Notes under the pieces: model-generated
Database searches by the model: none
The model's input: only the letters and a program-made list of their open reading frames with translations
Told to the model about the DNA's origin: nothing
Part shown: one piece after another, positions 30,362-38,117 of the stretch
Position numbering within the stretch: position 1 is the first letter of the stretch
Layout of the letters: every line of letters starts with the position of its first letter
Assembly (NCBI GenBank): GCA_943788895.1
Contig: CALSRZ010000001.1
Coordinates: 372,001-436,000, forward strand
Direction: 5' to 3'
DNA: 64,000 nt
DNA from: an uncultured Pseudomonadales bacterium
GTDB lineage: Bacteria > Pseudomonadota > Gammaproteobacteria > Pseudomonadales > Porticoccaceae
Program-made: the position numbers and the translations under genes

Positions 30362-31075
30362 CTACTGCCACTCTGAAAACCGCTTGCGACCGCGCAGTTT
30401 AGGAATCAGGATAACCAGAATAGCACCTAAAAATACCGTTAGGCCGCCGTACAGAAATGACTCATTGCGTTTATCTTTCTGCAGATCATCAACATTGGCT
30501 TTTAAAGCATCGTTTTCACGCTGCAGCATATGATTATTTTTAACCAGCTGTTCATTCTGCTGGTTGAGAGTAATCGCATCCGATGAAATTGTTTTGATCT
30601 CTGCCAGCTCACGAGCCACAGTTTCATTGTCACCCAGCGAGCTATCCAACTGATCGCGCAGTGCTTTTGACTCAGCGCGCAGTTCCTTGAAGTCTCTATC
30701 CAGTTCAGAGTTACGCTTTTTAAGCGCAGAAAGTTCTTTTTGTTGCTGATTAAGTTTGATGCGCGCAATAGGCTCATCAACCAAATACTGAGCTTCCATC
30801 CAGCCTTCAGTACCTCTTGCAGTGATCAGGTGGCCCCAGCCATCGACCACTTCCAAAAGACGCATCTTGCTACCGGTTTTAATACCCCGGTGAACGATGG
30901 TGCAGCGAGAGCAGGGTGTCTCGCGCAGCGGCACAAGAAACTCATCGGTAACGTAAACAGTCTTTTCCTGCGGATAGACCTTTTCTGCTGTAACTGTTTC
31001 TACAGACTCTTCAGCAAAAGCGGTATTGCTAAGCGAAAGTGCGAGAACAGAGATTGCCAAAAATAGATATTTCAT
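30362..31075 (-). CDS. Membrane-anchored SH3-domain protein (YgiM/TIGR04211 type)
   Basis: The order of parts is a signal peptide (MKYLFLAISVLALSLSNTAFA), a bacterial SH3 domain (YVTDEFLVPLRE to WMEAQYL), a long coiled coil (about residues 105-200), a membrane helix (LYGGLTVFLGAILVILI) and a basic tail. This is the layout of the TIGR04211/YgiM family, whose role in the envelope is not settled. I chose ATG 31075, because 22 residues upstream in the same frame are not signal-like. The SH3 domain carries a CSRC motif where relatives usually have Gly-Pro-Ser, so a periplasmic disulfide is possible. Confidence 0.82.
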   Translation of the reverse strand: MKYLFLAISVLALSLSNTAFAEESVETVTAEKVYPQEKTVYVTDEFLVPLRETPCSRCTIVHRGIKTGSKMRLLEVVDGWGHLITARGTEGWMEAQYLVDEPIARIKLNQQQKELSALKKRNSELDRDFKELRAESKALRDQLDSSLGDNETVARELAEIKTISSDAITLNQQNEQLVKNNHMLQRENDALKANVDDLQKDKRNESFLYGGLTVFLGAILVILIPKLRGRKRFSEWQ

Positions 31076-31160
31076 GGTTTTTAAAGATGCTGTGTTGTAG
31101 AAGCGTGGATAATACTCTGATCGGCGGCAAATGATAACCATTTGCCGCCTAAACCAGGGT

Positions 31161-31460
31161 TTAGGGAAGAACTTTCTTGAAAGGTTTCACGGTTACCTGT
31201 TTATAGACACCGGCATCCATATAGGGATCTGCATCAGCCCACTGCTGAGCATCGGCTAAACTGGCAAATTCGGCGATCACCAGACTGCCCGTAAAACCAG
31301 CTTCACCGGGATCCATAGCATCTATAGCCGGATGCGGGCCAGCGACAAACAGGCGGCCATCATTTTTTAAAGTCTGTAAACGCTCCAGATGGGCTGGACG
31401 CGCCTGCAGGCGTTTATCCAAACTGTTATCCACATCTTCGCTGATAATTGCATACCACAT
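31161..31460 (-). CDS. yciI: YciI family protein
   Basis: The roughly 99-residue product reads [18 protein letters not shown], then [28 protein letters not shown] and [16 protein letters not shown], closely matching E. coli YciI, a small dimeric ferredoxin-like fold of unclear enzymatic role. ATG 31460 is preferred over ATG 31466, since AGGG lies seven bases before it. It sits between a multi-pass membrane protein and the SH3 protein; in many gammaproteobacteria yciI also neighbours a septation or membrane gene. Confidence 0.88.
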   Translation of the reverse strand: MWYAIISEDVDNSLDKRLQARPAHLERLQTLKNDGRLFVAGPHPAIDAMDPGEAGFTGSLVIAEFASLADAQQWADADPYMDAGVYKQVTVKPFKKVLP

Positions 31461-31472
31461 AATCATACCCTG

Positions 31473-32231
31473 TTATTTTTGTTTAATAATGTCTTCCAGA
31501 GGAATACCGGTCAGGCGCTTAATACCCCTGAACAGATAGAACATATCGGCAATCATCACCAGCATTGCCGGCACCGCAATCACCGGAAAACTCAGCGCCG
31601 TCATCTTGCCCAGCTGCTCGTTAAATTCAATAGTTCCCGGAGCTGCCGTAAGCATATAGATGGCGAGAAAATAGTTGAGAACCGCCGAAAGTAAAAATGA
31701 TCCGGCGAGAATCCACGAGGCGTTGATAAGTAGCTGGTCAAATTCTGCCTGACGGTTATTGGCCTTTAGAGCCGCGGCTATTTTATCCGTCTCAAGAATT
31801 GAATCATTGAGCAGAAAGGTATGAATTAGAGGCTGAGAGGTTTTAAGCGAGACCAGCGTTGCCAGGCCAAACAGCAGCGGAATACTTGCCTCTTTAATCG
31901 CGATATAGATTGCATCCAGCTCCATCAAACTGATGCCGCCGGTCATAGAGACACTGATAACACCCAGTGCGGAAAAGAAATTGATCTTACCGCGGGTAAA
32001 GAAATCTCTAATACCGTAGATAATTGGAAAGGACAGAGCCACCACAATCGCCAGTTTGATTCCTAGGTAATCGTCGCCGCTAAGCTTGGTTAGCACCAGA
32101 GTGGGTATGGCTATATTAAAGGCCAGATTGAGAAGCAGGCTTTCTTTAGGTGCTTCTTTAGGTGCTTCTGATTTCGGCTTCGAGTCTGGGCTGCTATTTG
32201 TGATTTCGTCCATAGTATCAATAGTAATCAT
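31473..32231 (-). CDS. Multi-pass membrane protein of the VC0807-like family
   Basis: The 252-residue product has a hydrophilic N-terminus with a short repeated EAPKEAPKE stretch, then about six membrane helices with charged loops (IRDFFTRGKINFF, AALKANNRQAEFDQL). It resembles the VC0807 family of uncharacterised membrane proteins. ATG 32231 or ATG 32213 could start it; neither has a good ribosome site. It begins the minus-strand group and is divergent from the ThDP gene, with 187 bp between them. No function can be given. Confidence 0.65.
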   Translation of the reverse strand: MITIDTMDEITNSSPDSKPKSEAPKEAPKESLLLNLAFNIAIPTLVLTKLSGDDYLGIKLAIVVALSFPIIYGIRDFFTRGKINFFSALGVISVSMTGGISLMELDAIYIAIKEASIPLLFGLATLVSLKTSQPLIHTFLLNDSILETDKIAAALKANNRQAEFDQLLINASWILAGSFLLSAVLNYFLAIYMLTAAPGTIEFNEQLGKMTALSFPVIAVPAMLVMIADMFYLFRGIKRLTGIPLEDIIKQK

Positions 32232-32343
32232 CTGTCTAGTGAAGCGGGCATTGTAACCACTGAGTGGCGATTGTCGATATGGCGAGTCTTAATAAAGTAA
32301 AAAGAGTCTGTCAGTGAAGAATATTTTATTGCCAACATCGCAT

Positions 32344-32383
32344 TCTTGATCTATTACTTTGGTTAATAAAAAAAGGATCAAGA
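32344..32383. promoter_or_regulatory. Inverted repeat upstream of the ThDP operon
   Basis: TCTTGATC (32344-32351) and GATCAAGA (32376-32383) are exact reverse complements with 24 bp between. Their centres are 32 bp (about three helix turns) apart, 36 bp before the start at 32419. They could be an operator for a dimeric regulator or an mRNA stem. No regulator gene lies next to it. Confidence 0.45.
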
Positions 32384-32418
32384 CTTCTTTGTATGTTGCT
32401 AATTTATAAGGCAAAAAG

Positions 32419-34251
32419 ATGACAGAGTTGGAAAAGGAAGCGATTCCTAAAGTGATACAAAAGGGTGCTCAAACTGTTCGGAAGGGCGCTCAAGCTGTCC
32501 CGGCGATAGGGCCAAAAATGGCCGATTTATTAGTCGCCTATTTAAATCAACTGGGTGTGGAATATGTTTTTGGTGTGCCAGGAGGTGCAATAGAGCCTCT
32601 CTATGATGCATTGGCACGCAGCGAGAGACAGGGCGGCGTTAGAGCCGTAGTCGCTCGTCATGAAACCGGCGCAGCATTTATGGCCGATGGCTACGCCAGA
32701 AACAGCGGTAAGTTAGGTGTCTGCTGTTCAACCACAGGCCCGGGCGCAACCAATATGATTACCGGCGTTGCATCCGCCTATGAAAACAACGTGCCGATGC
32801 TGGTAATAACCGCACAGACGGCTATTTCAACCTTTGGCAAAGGGGCTATTCAGGACTCATCCTGTACTGGTGTAAACACCGTAGGTCTCTACCAACACTG
32901 CAGCAGATACAACACTCTTATTTCTCATAAAGATCAATTTGAACACAAGTTGGCTGCGGCAATTATGTCTGCTCTCGGCTCACCAGCCGGGCCTGCACAT
33001 ATCAGCATACCGCGCGATGTAATGGCTATGCCTATATCGGTTACCGAAGCCAATTATCAGTTAAATACCCTGTTAGATAAGCCTGAGTTGATTGATGACC
33101 ACGCAGTGGATCAGCTTTTTGCCGAATTAAAAAAAGCGAAAAAGCCAGTGTTTATTATTGGCGATGAAGCCTGTGATGCGATTGGCAGCATTCTTACATT
33201 GGTAGTAAAGACCGGCGCTGATCTTATCGTGACACCCCAGGGCAAAGGGCTGGTTAGTCCCTATCACCCTCAGTTTAAAGGGGTCTTTGGTTTTGCCGGC
33301 CACAGTGCCGCTCGTGAGGTATTGGTTGATCCTAAAGTGGATTTGGTAATTGCTATTGGTGCTCGGTTTGGCGAGTTCTCTAGCAATGCTTGGGATACTA
33401 AAAGCTTGCTTAATGGCAAGCTGGTACATGTTGAATCCACCGAAGCTAATTTGACCAGAACACCCATGGCAAAATTACATGTCAGAGGTTGCCTCGAAAC
33501 CATTTTTGATCGAATCGCCAGCCGCTTTGGAATAGATACAAAGCGGTATATGAGACTGGTTAAATCGAGCAGTGCAAAGTCTGAAGCAACCATGACCAGA
33601 CATTTTGAGTTTGACGACGAGCAGGGCTATTGCTCAGATGCATCGCCGATTAAACCCCAGCGTCTGATGCGCGATCTTCCAAGATTATTTCCACCTCACA
33701 GCCGTTATCTGGTTGATACTGGAAACAGTCTGGCATGGGGCACTCACTACCTGCATCCTTTTGACCGACGATTTTCTGGCAAGCGCGAAGAGCGCGGTGG
33801 ACTGTTTAGTGCCTCGGTAGATTTCGCCTCCATGGGTTGGGCAATTGGCAATGCAGTGGGAACCAGTCTGGCAGTTTCTAATACACCGGTTGTCTGTATT
33901 ACTGGTGATGGCAGCTGGTTAATGAGCGGTCAAGAAATCACTGTCGCTATCGAAGAAAAATTAACTATTATTTTTGTCATTCTAAATGACAGTGCCTACG
34001 GCATGGTGCGTCACGGCCAGACTCTTACCGGCGCTGAGCCTACAGCCAGCGCATTGGCCAATGTCGACTTCGCCGCAATGGCTATGTCGATGGGAGCTCC
34101 AGGGCATATTATTCACTCGCCAGAAGACCTTAATCGTCTCGATATAAAGACTATCTGCCAGCGCAAGTCCCCCACAGTTTTGGACGTAAGAATTGATCAA
34201 AATGAAGCCCCCCCGATCGGGTTGCGAACCAATGTGTTGCAAAGCGGATGA
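32419..34251 (+). CDS. Thiamine-diphosphate enzyme of the acetolactate-synthase superfamily, substrate unknown
   Basis: The 610-residue protein has the three-domain layout of AHAS-like ThDP enzymes. The Pyr domain holds the catalytic Glu82 in VVARHETGAAFMADGYAR. The central domain reads KPVFIIGDEACD. The PP domain has the cofactor motif GDGS (496-499) to LND (522-524), where most relatives have NN. An N-terminal extension of about 30 residues carries a short repeat (KGAQTVRKGAQAV) not usual in IlvB. No small AHAS subunit gene is near, and the QIDxxF-type substrate region of biosynthetic AHAS is replaced by GKGAIQDSSCTGVNTVGLY, so a branched-chain role is unlikely. It would decarboxylate a 2-oxo acid or join two carbonyl compounds. 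AAGG lies six bases before the ATG. Its stop overlaps the next start (ATGA), so it is coupled to the citrate-synthase-like gene. Confidence 0.85.
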   Translation: MTELEKEAIPKVIQKGAQTVRKGAQAVPAIGPKMADLLVAYLNQLGVEYVFGVPGGAIEPLYDALARSERQGGVRAVVARHETGAAFMADGYARNSGKLGVCCSTTGPGATNMITGVASAYENNVPMLVITAQTAISTFGKGAIQDSSCTGVNTVGLYQHCSRYNTLISHKDQFEHKLAAAIMSALGSPAGPAHISIPRDVMAMPISVTEANYQLNTLLDKPELIDDHAVDQLFAELKKAKKPVFIIGDEACDAIGSILTLVVKTGADLIVTPQGKGLVSPYHPQFKGVFGFAGHSAAREVLVDPKVDLVIAIGARFGEFSSNAWDTKSLLNGKLVHVESTEANLTRTPMAKLHVRGCLETIFDRIASRFGIDTKRYMRLVKSSSAKSEATMTRHFEFDDEQGYCSDASPIKPQRLMRDLPRLFPPHSRYLVDTGNSLAWGTHYLHPFDRRFSGKREERGGLFSASVDFASMGWAIGNAVGTSLAVSNTPVVCITGDGSWLMSGQEITVAIEEKLTIIFVILNDSAYGMVRHGQTLTGAEPTASALANVDFAAMAMSMGAPGHIIHSPEDLNRLDIKTICQRKSPTVLDVRIDQNEAPPIGLRTNVLQSG

Positions 34252-35039
34252 CGGATAAACCGGTTGAAACCATCACCACTAAAATTTGGCGAGAGACTCC
34301 AGAAGTAGATAATCCCTTTGCAGCAGCAGACTGTTTTTGCGCTGGATACAATGTCTATGGCGATCTCTTAAAAAATGCCAGCTTTATCGACTACCTGTTT
34401 TTATTATTTAAATTGCAGCCTCCCAATCCTCAGCAATCTGCGCTGCTGGAAGGGCTGGCTATTGCACTGGCCAATCCCGGCCCAAGGGATCATAGCGTTA
34501 GAGCGGCGATGAGCGCAGGTGTTGGTGGCTCCACCCATCCCTCGGCATTAATTGCCGCACTCTCAGTTGGCGCGGGGAATCTCGGTGGTGCCCGTGAGGT
34601 TTTCCATACCGTTGAATACTGGCAACACTGTAATACCAGCTTAAAAGACTGGCAGCAGTTAATTAAAAATCCACCTGCGGAACAGCGCGCAGATGTCTGG
34701 TTGCCAATGGAGCATCCGCCCGGTTTTGATCCCAATGGGGTCAGCTGTCCGACCCCGGTAAAACAGACCCTGGCTTATCTTGCTGATGTAGGCAAAACAG
34801 TGCATTTAAATTGGTTGCAAGATAACCGACAACAGTTGGAGGAGTTTGCCGACTGTCCCCTGGCATTTTCTGGCGTTGCTGCAGCGGCACTTTTTGATCT
34901 GGGTTTTTCCCCTGAACAGGCAGAGATGCTCTATCTATTGCTACGTCTGCCCGGTGCTGCAGTGCACTCTTTAGAGCAGGAAAAACTTGGCTGGCGGAAG
35001 TATCCTTTTTTTGCCAATGGCTTCAAATTAAATCCGTAA
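34248..35039 (+). CDS. Citrate-synthase-like protein A, catalytic residues apparently lost
   Basis: The 263-residue product matches the short citrate synthase/citryl-CoA lyase fold: an N-terminal part FIDYLFLLFKL, then DHSVRAAMSAGVGGS (81-95) at the place of the DHxxNAST helix, GNLGGA (110-115) at the place of the LHGGA loop, PPGFDPNG (157-164) at the place of the GFGHxxY loop, and PLAFSGVAAAALFDLGF (204-220) at the place of the NVDFYSG helix. By this alignment His264 of E. coli GltA becomes Leu112, His305 becomes a non-His residue, and Asp362 becomes Ala206. So it may bind an acyl-CoA but hardly catalyse normal citrate chemistry. It overlaps the ThDP gene by 4 nt and precedes a second paralogue by 27 nt. 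The alignment is by eye. Confidence 0.7.
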   Translation: MTDKPVETITTKIWRETPEVDNPFAAADCFCAGYNVYGDLLKNASFIDYLFLLFKLQPPNPQQSALLEGLAIALANPGPRDHSVRAAMSAGVGGSTHPSALIAALSVGAGNLGGAREVFHTVEYWQHCNTSLKDWQQLIKNPPAEQRADVWLPMEHPPGFDPNGVSCPTPVKQTLAYLADVGKTVHLNWLQDNRQQLEEFADCPLAFSGVAAAALFDLGFSPEQAEMLYLLLRLPGAAVHSLEQEKLGWRKYPFFANGFKLNP

Positions 35040-35066
35040 ACACAACTACAAATTTGGAAAAACTGT

Positions 35067-35873
35067 ATGCCTGTTCACAGTAAGTTAGAGAAGTTTGAGG
35101 ATAATTGGCGAACCTCAATTGGCGGTTGGTCTCTTGAGGGGAAAGTGGTTTTGCGCGGCAAGGATGTTTTTACCGAGTTGAATGAAAAGCCATGGATGGA
35201 ATATCTGTTATATGCGGCAACTGGCAAAGAATCGCCAAAGCTAGGCCGCTTAATAGAAGCTATTTGGGTGATCTGTACCAGCTTTCCCGACCCGCGAATT
35301 TGGAATAATCGGATCTCTGCACTGGCAGGAACCGCTCGATCAACTGGAGTTCTGGCGGCAGCCGGGTCGTTGGCAGTAACAGAGGCGACGGTATACGGGT
35401 TAAAGCCAATTAAAGGCGCTTCAGATTTTCTAATTCGTGCAGATCAGCGACTTAAAGAAGGTGAAAGTTTAGAGCAGATAATAAAGACAGAGTTAAAACA
35501 ATTCCGCAGTGTTTACGGGTATGGACGGCCAATTGCAGATGCGGATGAACGAGTAAAGCCAATGATGGAATTTGCTCGTTCAATTGGTTGTGGTAATGGC
35601 AAGTACGTCAAGCTGGCTTTTGACGTTGATGAGTATTTAAGCAATACCAGACTTAAGTATAAGATCAATATCGCGGCAGTTTGTGCGGCATTGTTGGCTG
35701 ACGAAGGTATAGATCCAGCTGAATTGTACAACTTGGCTACCTTGTCTTTTACGGCTGGCGCTATGCCCTGTTTTATCGATGCAAGTAATCAGCAGGAGGG
35801 AGGATTTTTTCCCTTGCGAACCTCTCGACTCAGTTTTACAGGCGTCGAGGAGATCAGACACTGGGAGGTGTAG
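35067..35873 (+). CDS. Citrate-synthase-like protein B, catalytic residues apparently lost
   Basis: The 268-residue product begins with NWRTSIGGWSLEGKVVLRGKDV, a typical citryl-CoA lyase N-terminus. It continues with GTARSTGVLAAAGSLAV, YGLKPIKGASDF (110-121) at the place of the HGGA loop, VYGYGRPIADADERVKP (149-165) at the place of the GYGHPVYxxxDPR loop, and KINIAAVCAALLADEGI (199-215) at the place of the NVDFYSG helix. The three catalytic positions read Lys116, Arg154 and Ala, instead of His, His and Asp. It is a paralogue of protein A; the two may form a heteromer working with the ThDP enzyme. The gene ends 3 nt before the TonB receptor start. Confidence 0.7.
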   Translation: MPVHSKLEKFEDNWRTSIGGWSLEGKVVLRGKDVFTELNEKPWMEYLLYAATGKESPKLGRLIEAIWVICTSFPDPRIWNNRISALAGTARSTGVLAAAGSLAVTEATVYGLKPIKGASDFLIRADQRLKEGESLEQIIKTELKQFRSVYGYGRPIADADERVKPMMEFARSIGCGNGKYVKLAFDVDEYLSNTRLKYKINIAAVCAALLADEGIDPAELYNLATLSFTAGAMPCFIDASNQQEGGFFPLRTSRLSFTGVEEIRHWEV

Positions 35874-35876
35874 AGC

Positions 35877-38006
35877 ATGAGTAAATTATATGGAGTATTT
35901 TTGGTCGCAGGGCTAATTTCAATCAATAGCTTGGGTCAGGATAGTTTAAATTCGGATGTTGATTTTGCCGGATTCTACGGGGATGAAGATTTTGTCTCTA
36001 TTGCTACAGGTAGTGTTCAGCCAATTGCCAAAGCTCCGGCAGTCGCCTCGGTAATTACGGCCCAGCAGATTCAAGCTATGGGTGCCAGAGATATTGATCA
36101 GGTGCTTGAGACCGTTCCTGGTCTCCATGTTACTCGCAGTCCTCTTTATAACTCTATGTACATCTTTCGAGGAGTTAATGCTGATTTTAACCCTCAGGTA
36201 TTAATGTTAATAAATGGTATTCCGCTGACTAATCTTTTTCAGGGAGATCGAAATTTAATCTGGACCGGCATGCCAGTTGAGGCAATCGCAAGGATAGAGG
36301 TGATTCGTGGTCCAGGTTCCGCACTTTATGGTGCCGATGCCTTTGCTGGTGTTATCAATATAGTGACCAAGGGGCCGGAAGAGATAGAGAAAAACTCTGC
36401 CGGTGCAGTTATAGGTGACTTTGGCACAAGAGAGGTATGGTTGGCCGCAGAGGGAGAAACTGGCGAGATGGCCTATTCAGCGGTTATTGAATTGGGCGAA
36501 ACCGATGGTACTGATGAGCAGATTGAGAGCGATGCCCAAAGCCTGCTAGATTTTCTCTCGGGAACCTCGGTATCAAATGCGCCCGGATCGGTTAATCGCT
36601 CTCAGCAAAATATCGATATTAGACTCGAAGCTCTCTACAAAAAGATGCGCTTTAGGCTTGGCGGTCAAATTCGTAAAGATATTGGCGATGGTGCCGGTGT
36701 AGCTGAAACACTCAACAGAAAAAATAAATTCGCCAGCCAGCGATTTAATGCTGATTTTACTTATACAGAAGATGAACTTTCGAAAAACACCTCATTGGAA
36801 TTTCAGGCCAGTTATCTGGATACCTCCCAGGAAGTTGAAGGCGACTTTATTCTCTACCCCCCTGGTTCCAGAGGCCCATTTTTCGATTCACTTGGTGCAC
36901 CGATATTTCCGCCTTTCCCTGACGGCGTAATAGGCAATCCGGAGATTTTTGAAAATCATCTTCGCGCCAGCCTGCGTCTCAACTACAAAGGCATAGAACA
37001 TCATAATCTGAGTATGGGCAGCGGCTATTACCACGGCCAGATCGACAAGGTCACCGAAGAGAAAAACTTTGGTATCAATCCGGATACATTGCTGCTGATT
37101 CTGCCCGGTGATTCACTAGTGGATGTCTCTGATACGCCGCTGGTATTTCTGACCGAAGACGAGCGCGAAAATCACTATCTGTATTTTCAGGATGTCTGGT
37201 TGATTGACAATGACTGGGAGCTAACTGCAGGTCTTCGCTACGATAATTATTCCGATTTTGGTTCCACCACCAATCCGCGTATCGCACTGGTCTGGTCGAC
37301 CAGCTATAAGTTAACCACCAAGTTCCTCTACGGCGAGGCGTTTCGTGCGCCATCTTTTGCCCAGACAAGGGCGATTAATAATCCATTGATTCTGGGTAAT
37401 ATCGATCTTAAGCCGGAAGAGATTAAGAGTTATGAGGTTGCATTCGATTACCGTCCGAACTATCAATTAACCTTAAATACCAATTTTTTCTATTATGATT
37501 GGACGGATATTATTCAGTTTATACCGGATATGAGTGGCAGCACTCGAACGGCGCAAAATGCCGGAGAGCAGACTGGTTATGGCATGGAGTTTGAGGTCAA
37601 TTGGTCGGCGACAGATAATTTAACTATCAGCAGTAACTTTTCCATTCAGAAATCTACTGATGAAACCCTTGATGTAGCAGCCTCCAAATCACCGGAAAAG
37701 CAGTTCTATCTGCGCGGGGACTGGACATTGCCCAGTGATTGGCGGGTGGATATGCAGGCTAACTGGGTGATGGACCGAAATCGCATGATAGGAGATTCAC
37801 GTCCACAGATTGATGATTATCTTATTGTCGACGTATCAGTTCGTAAGATTTTAACAAAGTCATTTGAGGTGGGGTTTACGATTAATAATGCTTTTGATGA
37901 GGATGCTCGAGAGCCGAGCCCCAACTCCGCCCCAGTGCCTTTTATACCCAATGATCTACCCTTATCAGGTAGAACAGTATTAGGTGAAATCCGCTATAGC
38001 TTTTAA
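35877..38006 (+). CDS. TonB-dependent outer membrane receptor
   Basis: The 709-residue product has a short signal peptide, a plug domain (APAVASVITAQQIQAMGARD, VLETVPGLHV, YIFRGVNADFNPQVLMLING, IARIEVIRGPGSALYGADAFAG VINIVTKG as consecutive blocks) and a 22-strand-type barrel ending in the aromatic residue of IRYSF. It should import a ligand across the outer membrane with TonB energy. It starts 3 nt after the second citrate-synthase-like gene, so import and the metabolic genes are probably co-expressed. The ligand is unknown; the barrel gives no siderophore- or sugar-specific clue that I can read. Confidence 0.9.
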   Translation: MSKLYGVFLVAGLISINSLGQDSLNSDVDFAGFYGDEDFVSIATGSVQPIAKAPAVASVITAQQIQAMGARDIDQVLETVPGLHVTRSPLYNSMYIFRGVNADFNPQVLMLINGIPLTNLFQGDRNLIWTGMPVEAIARIEVIRGPGSALYGADAFAGVINIVTKGPEEIEKNSAGAVIGDFGTREVWLAAEGETGEMAYSAVIELGETDGTDEQIESDAQSLLDFLSGTSVSNAPGSVNRSQQNIDIRLEALYKKMRFRLGGQIRKDIGDGAGVAETLNRKNKFASQRFNADFTYTEDELSKNTSLEFQASYLDTSQEVEGDFILYPPGSRGPFFDSLGAPIFPPFPDGVIGNPEIFENHLRASLRLNYKGIEHHNLSMGSGYYHGQIDKVTEEKNFGINPDTLLLILPGDSLVDVSDTPLVFLTEDERENHYLYFQDVWLIDNDWELTAGLRYDNYSDFGSTTNPRIALVWSTSYKLTTKFLYGEAFRAPSFAQTRAINNPLILGNIDLKPEEIKSYEVAFDYRPNYQLTLNTNFFYYDWTDIIQFIPDMSGSTRTAQNAGEQTGYGMEFEVNWSATDNLTISSNFSIQKSTDETLDVAASKSPEKQFYLRGDWTLPSDWRVDMQANWVMDRNRMIGDSRPQIDDYLIVDVSVRKILTKSFEVGFTINNAFDEDAREPSPNSAPVPFIPNDLPLSGRTVLGEIRYSF

Positions 38007-38044
38007 ACGCCGGTTAGACTGAGGGTGAAAGTGAGGGGTTCAAT

Positions 38045-38079
38045 GTCAGCTTTGGTCTAGATGACTGGCTGACTTTTTT
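38045..38079 (+). terminator. Terminator-like hairpin after the TonB receptor gene
   Basis: GTCAGC (38045-38050) pairs with GCTGAC (38068-38073) across a 17-nt loop and is followed by six T (38074-38079). The stem is short, so read-through into the next two genes is likely. Confidence 0.45.
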
Positions 38080-38117
38080 ACGGCAGTACAGGGAGTAGTG
38101 CTATAAAGATCAAACAG

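Noticed and set aside
32419-34251. Biosynthetic acetolactate synthase (ilvB)
   Set aside because: There is no small-subunit gene beside it, the substrate-loop residues differ, and the neighbours have nothing to do with branched-chain amino acids.
34248-35873. Working citryl-CoA lyase or methylcitrate synthase
   Set aside because: The catalytic His, His and Asp positions are replaced in both proteins by my alignment.
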